NCBI RefSeq assembly: GCF_024300825.1
Contig: NZ_CP101323.1
Coordinates: 1,984,001 to 2,048,000 of the forward strand
Direction of reading: 5' to 3'
Length of the DNA: 64,000 nt
Source of the DNA: Natronomonas gomsonensis
GTDB taxonomy: Archaea; Halobacteriota; Halobacteria; Halobacteriales; Haloarculaceae
Shown here one piece after another: positions 61,881-64,000 of the stretch; position 1 is the stretch's first letter, and the number at the start of each line of letters is the position of its first letter. Under the pieces are notes generated by a model. It worked only from the letters and a program-made list of their open reading frames with translations. It was not told the DNA's origin and made no database searches. The translations under genes were made by a program, and so were the position numbers.

Positions 61881-62920
61881 GCGACGACCTCGAATCACTA
61901 TACCCGGCTGAGGCTGTCGACCTCTACCGAGAGGGCCGGGACGACGTGTCCGACGGGACGATGGAAGGCCAGAAGTACCGCCTGCGGGCGTTCGTCGCGT
62001 GGTGCGAAGAAGAGGGCATCACGGACCTCAACGACGTGTCTGGTCGGGACCTGTACCGCTATCGAGTGTGGCGGCGAGAAGGCGGCTACTCCGGGCAGGA
62101 ACTCAAGACGGTCACGTTGCGCGGCGACCTGAGTACGCTCCGGGCGTTCCTGCGCTTCTGTGCTGACATCGACGCCGTTCCGGGCGACCTGTACGAACAG
62201 GTCCCACTGCCGACGACATCGGGCGCGAACGACGTGAGCGATTCGACGCTCGACGCCGACCGCGCGCTGGAGATTCTGAAACACCTCGAAACCTACGAGT
62301 ACGCGAGCCGGCGGCACATCGTGGTGCTGCTTCTGTGGCACACCGGCTGTCGGGTCGGTGCGCTCAGGGCGCTCGACCTCGGTGACCTCGACCTCGACGG
62401 CGACCGTCCCCGAGCGAACGGTCCCGCGGTTCGGTTCGTCCATCGACCCGAGAAGGACACCCCGCTGAAGAACGCCGAGGGAGGTGAACGGTGGAACTCC
62501 ATCGGCGGCGGTGTCGCCCAAGCGGTGAAGGACTACATCGACGGCCCCCGCGTGGAGGTGACCGACGAGTACGGCCGCCCGCCGCTGGTGACGACGGAAC
62601 ACGGCCGGATTGCGACCTCGACGGTTCGCTCTGAGTTGTACCGGGTGACTCGTCCCTGCTGGCGCGGGGCGACGTGTCCGCACGACCGCGACCCGGAGAC
62701 GTGTGAGGCGACCGAGTACGCCCAGATGAGTACGTGCCCGTCGGCCCGATCTCCGCACGACGTGCGGAGTGGTCGGGTGACGGCGTTCCGGCGACAGGAC
62801 GTTGACCGGGCGTTGGTCTCCGAACGACTCGACGCGAGCGAGGAGATTCTGGACAAACACTACGACCGCCGGAGCGAGCGCGGGAAGGCGGAGCAACGCC
62901 GGAGGTTCTTCGACCTATGA
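61877..62920 (+). CDS. Tyrosine recombinase (integrase)
   Basis: A 347-residue integrase with a GTG start. Catalytic residues: Arg159 in TGCRVGALRAL, His294 and Arg297 in SPHDVRSGRV, and Tyr329 in DKHYDRRS. The N-terminal SAM-like DNA-binding domain spans about residues 1-110. An inserted Cys cluster (CPHDRDPETC and STCP) lies about 265-290, as in other haloarchaeal integrases. It acts on the 16-bp core in tRNA-Tyr. Its stop overlaps the split-gene start. Confidence 0.92.
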   Translation: MSDDLESLYPAEAVDLYREGRDDVSDGTMEGQKYRLRAFVAWCEEEGITDLNDVSGRDLYRYRVWRREGGYSGQELKTVTLRGDLSTLRAFLRFCADIDAVPGDLYEQVPLPTTSGANDVSDSTLDADRALEILKHLETYEYASRRHIVVLLLWHTGCRVGALRALDLGDLDLDGDRPRANGPAVRFVHRPEKDTPLKNAEGGERWNSIGGGVAQAVKDYIDGPRVEVTDEYGRPPLVTTEHGRIATSTVRSELYRVTRPCWRGATCPHDRDPETCEATEYAQMSTCPSARSPHDVRSGRVTAFRRQDVDRALVSERLDASEEILDKHYDRRSERGKAEQRRRFFDL

Positions 62921-62979
62921 CGCGAACGCCCAGCGACCGGTCCCGACATCCGCGAAACCGGGTTCGGGGAGGGCGGACT
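62917..62979 (+). CDS. 5' part of the gene split by integration
   Basis: ATG 62917 overlaps the integrase stop (ATGA). The 21 codons to the end of attR encode MTRTPSDRSRHPRNRVRGGR plus Thr. In the circular form these join the frame at 57311 without a stop. In the integrated state the frame runs into chromosomal DNA to a stop at 63196-63198. Confidence 0.6.
62964..62979 (+). repeat. attR core (16 bp)
   Basis: Identical to 57,295-57,310. It lies 43 bases after the integrase stop and marks the right end of the element. Confidence 0.85.
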
Positions 62980-63038
62980 TTTCCTGCGAACGGAGTGAGA
63001 GGCTCGTTTTCGCGAGCGACGAAGCCGCGAGCGTTTTC

Positions 63039-63056
63039 CAGTCGAATCGTGGCAGA
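63039..63056. repeat. Outer 18-bp direct repeat, right copy
   Basis: Same sequence as 57,318-57,335, but 59 bases beyond attR instead of seven. Possibly a trace of an earlier insertion or of shared ancestry of the flank. Confidence 0.7.
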
Positions 63057-63088
63057 ACGCCTACGGTCGACCGCCGCGACTCGCGAGT

Positions 63089-63790
63089 ATGTCCGACAGC
63101 CACTCGATACCCGTCGACGGCGAGTCCGTCGCCGCCGAACACCACCCCGCCGCCGGCGACCGCTGGCTCGTCTTCTGTCACGGCTTTCTGAGCGATAAAA
63201 GCGGCAGCTACGAAGCCCGCTGTGAGCGGGCCGTCGAGGAGGGATACGACGCGGTCCGGTTCGACTTCCGGGGCAGCGGCGACTCCGACCGACCGTTCGT
63301 CGAGTCGACGTTGAGTACGCGACTGGCCGACCTTCGAGCGGTCGTCGACTACTTCGAACCCACCTCCTATGCGCTGTTCGGCTCCAGTTTCGGCGGGAAG
63401 GTCGCACTCCATGCCGCGACCGACGACCGCGTCGAGGCCGTCGCCAAGCGGGCGCCCGTAACCTACAACCGCGCCTTCGACGACTACCGCGCCGCCGTCG
63501 CCGATGCGGGCGAACTCCGCATCGACGACGGCCACGCTATCGACGGCCGGTTCTTCGATGACTTCGAGCAGTATCCCTTCGCCGACGTCTCCGACGCCAT
63601 CGACGTGCCCGTGGCGATGTTTCACGGCGCGTCGGACACCTCGGTCCCGATAGCGGACACCTTCGAGGCGGCGGCGACGCTCGACACCGACGTGATGGTC
63701 TCGAAGTTCGACGGGGAGGGCCACCGCTTTTCGGCGGCGGCCGAACGGCGACTGTTGGACCGACTGTTCGCGTGGCTCTCCGAGCGGTAA
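63089..63790 (+). CDS. Alpha/beta hydrolase
   Basis: A 233-residue serine hydrolase-fold protein. The nucleophile elbow is FGSSFGG, the oxyanion segment WLVFCHGFLS, and the late Asp and His are in HGASDTSVPI and GEGHRFS. Substrate unknown. It lies just right of the element, so it was probably the chromosomal neighbour of tRNA-Tyr before insertion. Confidence 0.88.
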   Translation: MSDSHSIPVDGESVAAEHHPAAGDRWLVFCHGFLSDKSGSYEARCERAVEEGYDAVRFDFRGSGDSDRPFVESTLSTRLADLRAVVDYFEPTSYALFGSSFGGKVALHAATDDRVEAVAKRAPVTYNRAFDDYRAAVADAGELRIDDGHAIDGRFFDDFEQYPFADVSDAIDVPVAMFHGASDTSVPIADTFEAAATLDTDVMVSKFDGEGHRFSAAAERRLLDRLFAWLSER

Positions 63791-63935
63791 TCCTGTTCAC
63801 GAACGTGTACAAAGCCGTCGCAATCGGCCGATTTGAAACGTCGTAGGATATTATATGCAGGCCGTTGGAACCGTCGTGTGAGGCCACGACCGGAAGCCAC
63901 GTCGGGGAACGTGGGACGCCGTACCGCTCGGTCTC

Positions 63936-63941
63936 GGGAGG
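63936..63941 (+). promoter_or_regulatory. Strong ribosome-binding site for the gene at 63950
   Basis: GGGAGG lies eight bases before the ATG at 63950. A TATA-like TATTATATG near 63,848-63,856 would give a leader of about 70 bases. Confidence 0.5.
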
Positions 63942-63949
63942 AACCAGAT

Positions 63950-64000
63950 ATGCCACTGCTAACGCGCGTCCGACAGATGTTCGGAACGTCACACGTCATC
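63950..64000 (+). CDS. Start of an unidentified gene, cut by the window edge
   Basis: Only 17 codons are visible, MPLLTRVRQMFGTSHVI. The preceding GGGAGG and the open frame to the edge support a true start. Too short to identify. Confidence 0.45.
   Translation, partial: MPLLTRVRQMFGTSHVI

Larger units (their letters stand above)
57295..62979 (+). mobile_element. 5.7-kb integrative element in tRNA-Tyr
   Basis: The element is bounded by a 16-bp direct repeat. One copy is the tRNA-Tyr 3' end, and the other follows the integrase gene. The inserted circle would be 5,669 bp. Cargo: split attP gene, zinc-finger protein, HNH protein, HUH Rep, non-coding hairpin region, small membrane protein, PhiH1-like repressor, four small Cys-containing proteins, and integrase. 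All but the repressor read rightward. No capsid or packaging gene is seen, so it is probably an integrative plasmid related to small haloarchaeal replicons or to a virus satellite. Confidence 0.85.

Noticed and set aside
57318-63056. The outer 18-bp repeat as the true integration core
   Set aside because: Joining at it does not restore a gene with a start, and it lies outside the tRNA. The 16-bp tRNA repeat fits known integrase behaviour better.
63000-63198. The chromosomal extension of the frame starting at 62917
   Set aside because: Beyond attR its product is an Arg-rich string overlapping the hydrolase gene in another frame. It is likely just a by-product of integration.
1-64000. CRISPR arrays, rRNA genes, full proviruses or insertion sequences
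   Set aside because: No regular repeat-spacer array, rRNA-like sequence, capsid or terminase gene, or transposase was seen. The tail-tube pair and the tRNA-Tyr element are the only mobile-type features.

Overview
The window is chromosomal DNA from a halophilic archaeon (class Halobacteria). The coding sequence is GC-rich, the predicted proteins are rich in Asp and Glu, and secreted proteins use twin-arginine signals. Promoters are TATA-type with short or absent leaders. Marker genes are haloarchaeal: Bat/Brp, AbrB-PhoU, ba3 oxidase and the cdrL-cdrS-ftsZ2 cluster. I do not assign a genus.

Layout. 1-3.2 kb: retinal metabolism (end of a lycopene cyclase, brp/blh) facing the regulator bat. 3.4-5.8 kb: a shortened lipoprotein followed by two related tail-tube-like (gp19) genes with no other tail genes. 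6-25.4 kb: a phosphorus and arsenic block with a surface beta-propeller protein, PhoX, two PhoU proteins, PstBACS, ArsR-ACR3-ArsC, PhoD and a purple-acid-phosphatase-like enzyme. These would release phosphate outside the cell, import it, and expel arsenate-derived arsenite that enters by the same route. 25.4-37.3 kb: mixed metabolism, including an FilR1-type regulator, arylamine N-acetyltransferase, aldo/keto reductase, a GMC dehydrogenase with its Tat-exported partner, an IclR regulator with an acyl-CoA-synthetase-like gene, FNT transporter, nitrilase and a very acidic secreted protein. 37.6-41 kb: malic enzyme-phosphotransacetylase fusion and RtcA. 41.1-49.5 kb: a ba3-type terminal oxidase with copper-handling genes (TauE/SafE-like protein, copper P-type ATPase) and two UspA proteins. 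49.5-54.8 kb: ATP-grasp enzyme, MinD-like ATPase and partner, small conserved proteins, and the tRNA thiolase NcsA. 54.9-57.1 kb: cdrL-cdrS-ftsZ2 cell division genes. 57.2 kb: tRNA-Tyr.

From 57,311 to 62,979 a 5,669-bp integrative element sits in the 3' end of tRNA-Tyr. It carries an HNH protein, an HUH-type replication protein, a PhiH1-like repressor with a palindromic operator, a chain of small Cys-rich proteins and a tyrosine integrase. The most striking observation is that its attachment core lies inside a gene. If the circle is rebuilt by joining the two 16-bp repeats, the reading frame that starts at 62,917 (ATGA overlap with the integrase) runs uninterrupted through the core. It continues to the stop at 57,487, which itself overlaps the next gene by ATGA. 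Integration therefore cuts one gene and one long operon in two, separating the replication genes from the repressor-controlled promoter.

Other signals worth attention are a pair of near-identical 17-bp palindromes flanking the IclR gene, repeated GTAAGAC boxes with a palindrome at the predicted start of the cdrS-ftsZ2 transcript, and the orphan tail-tube pair.
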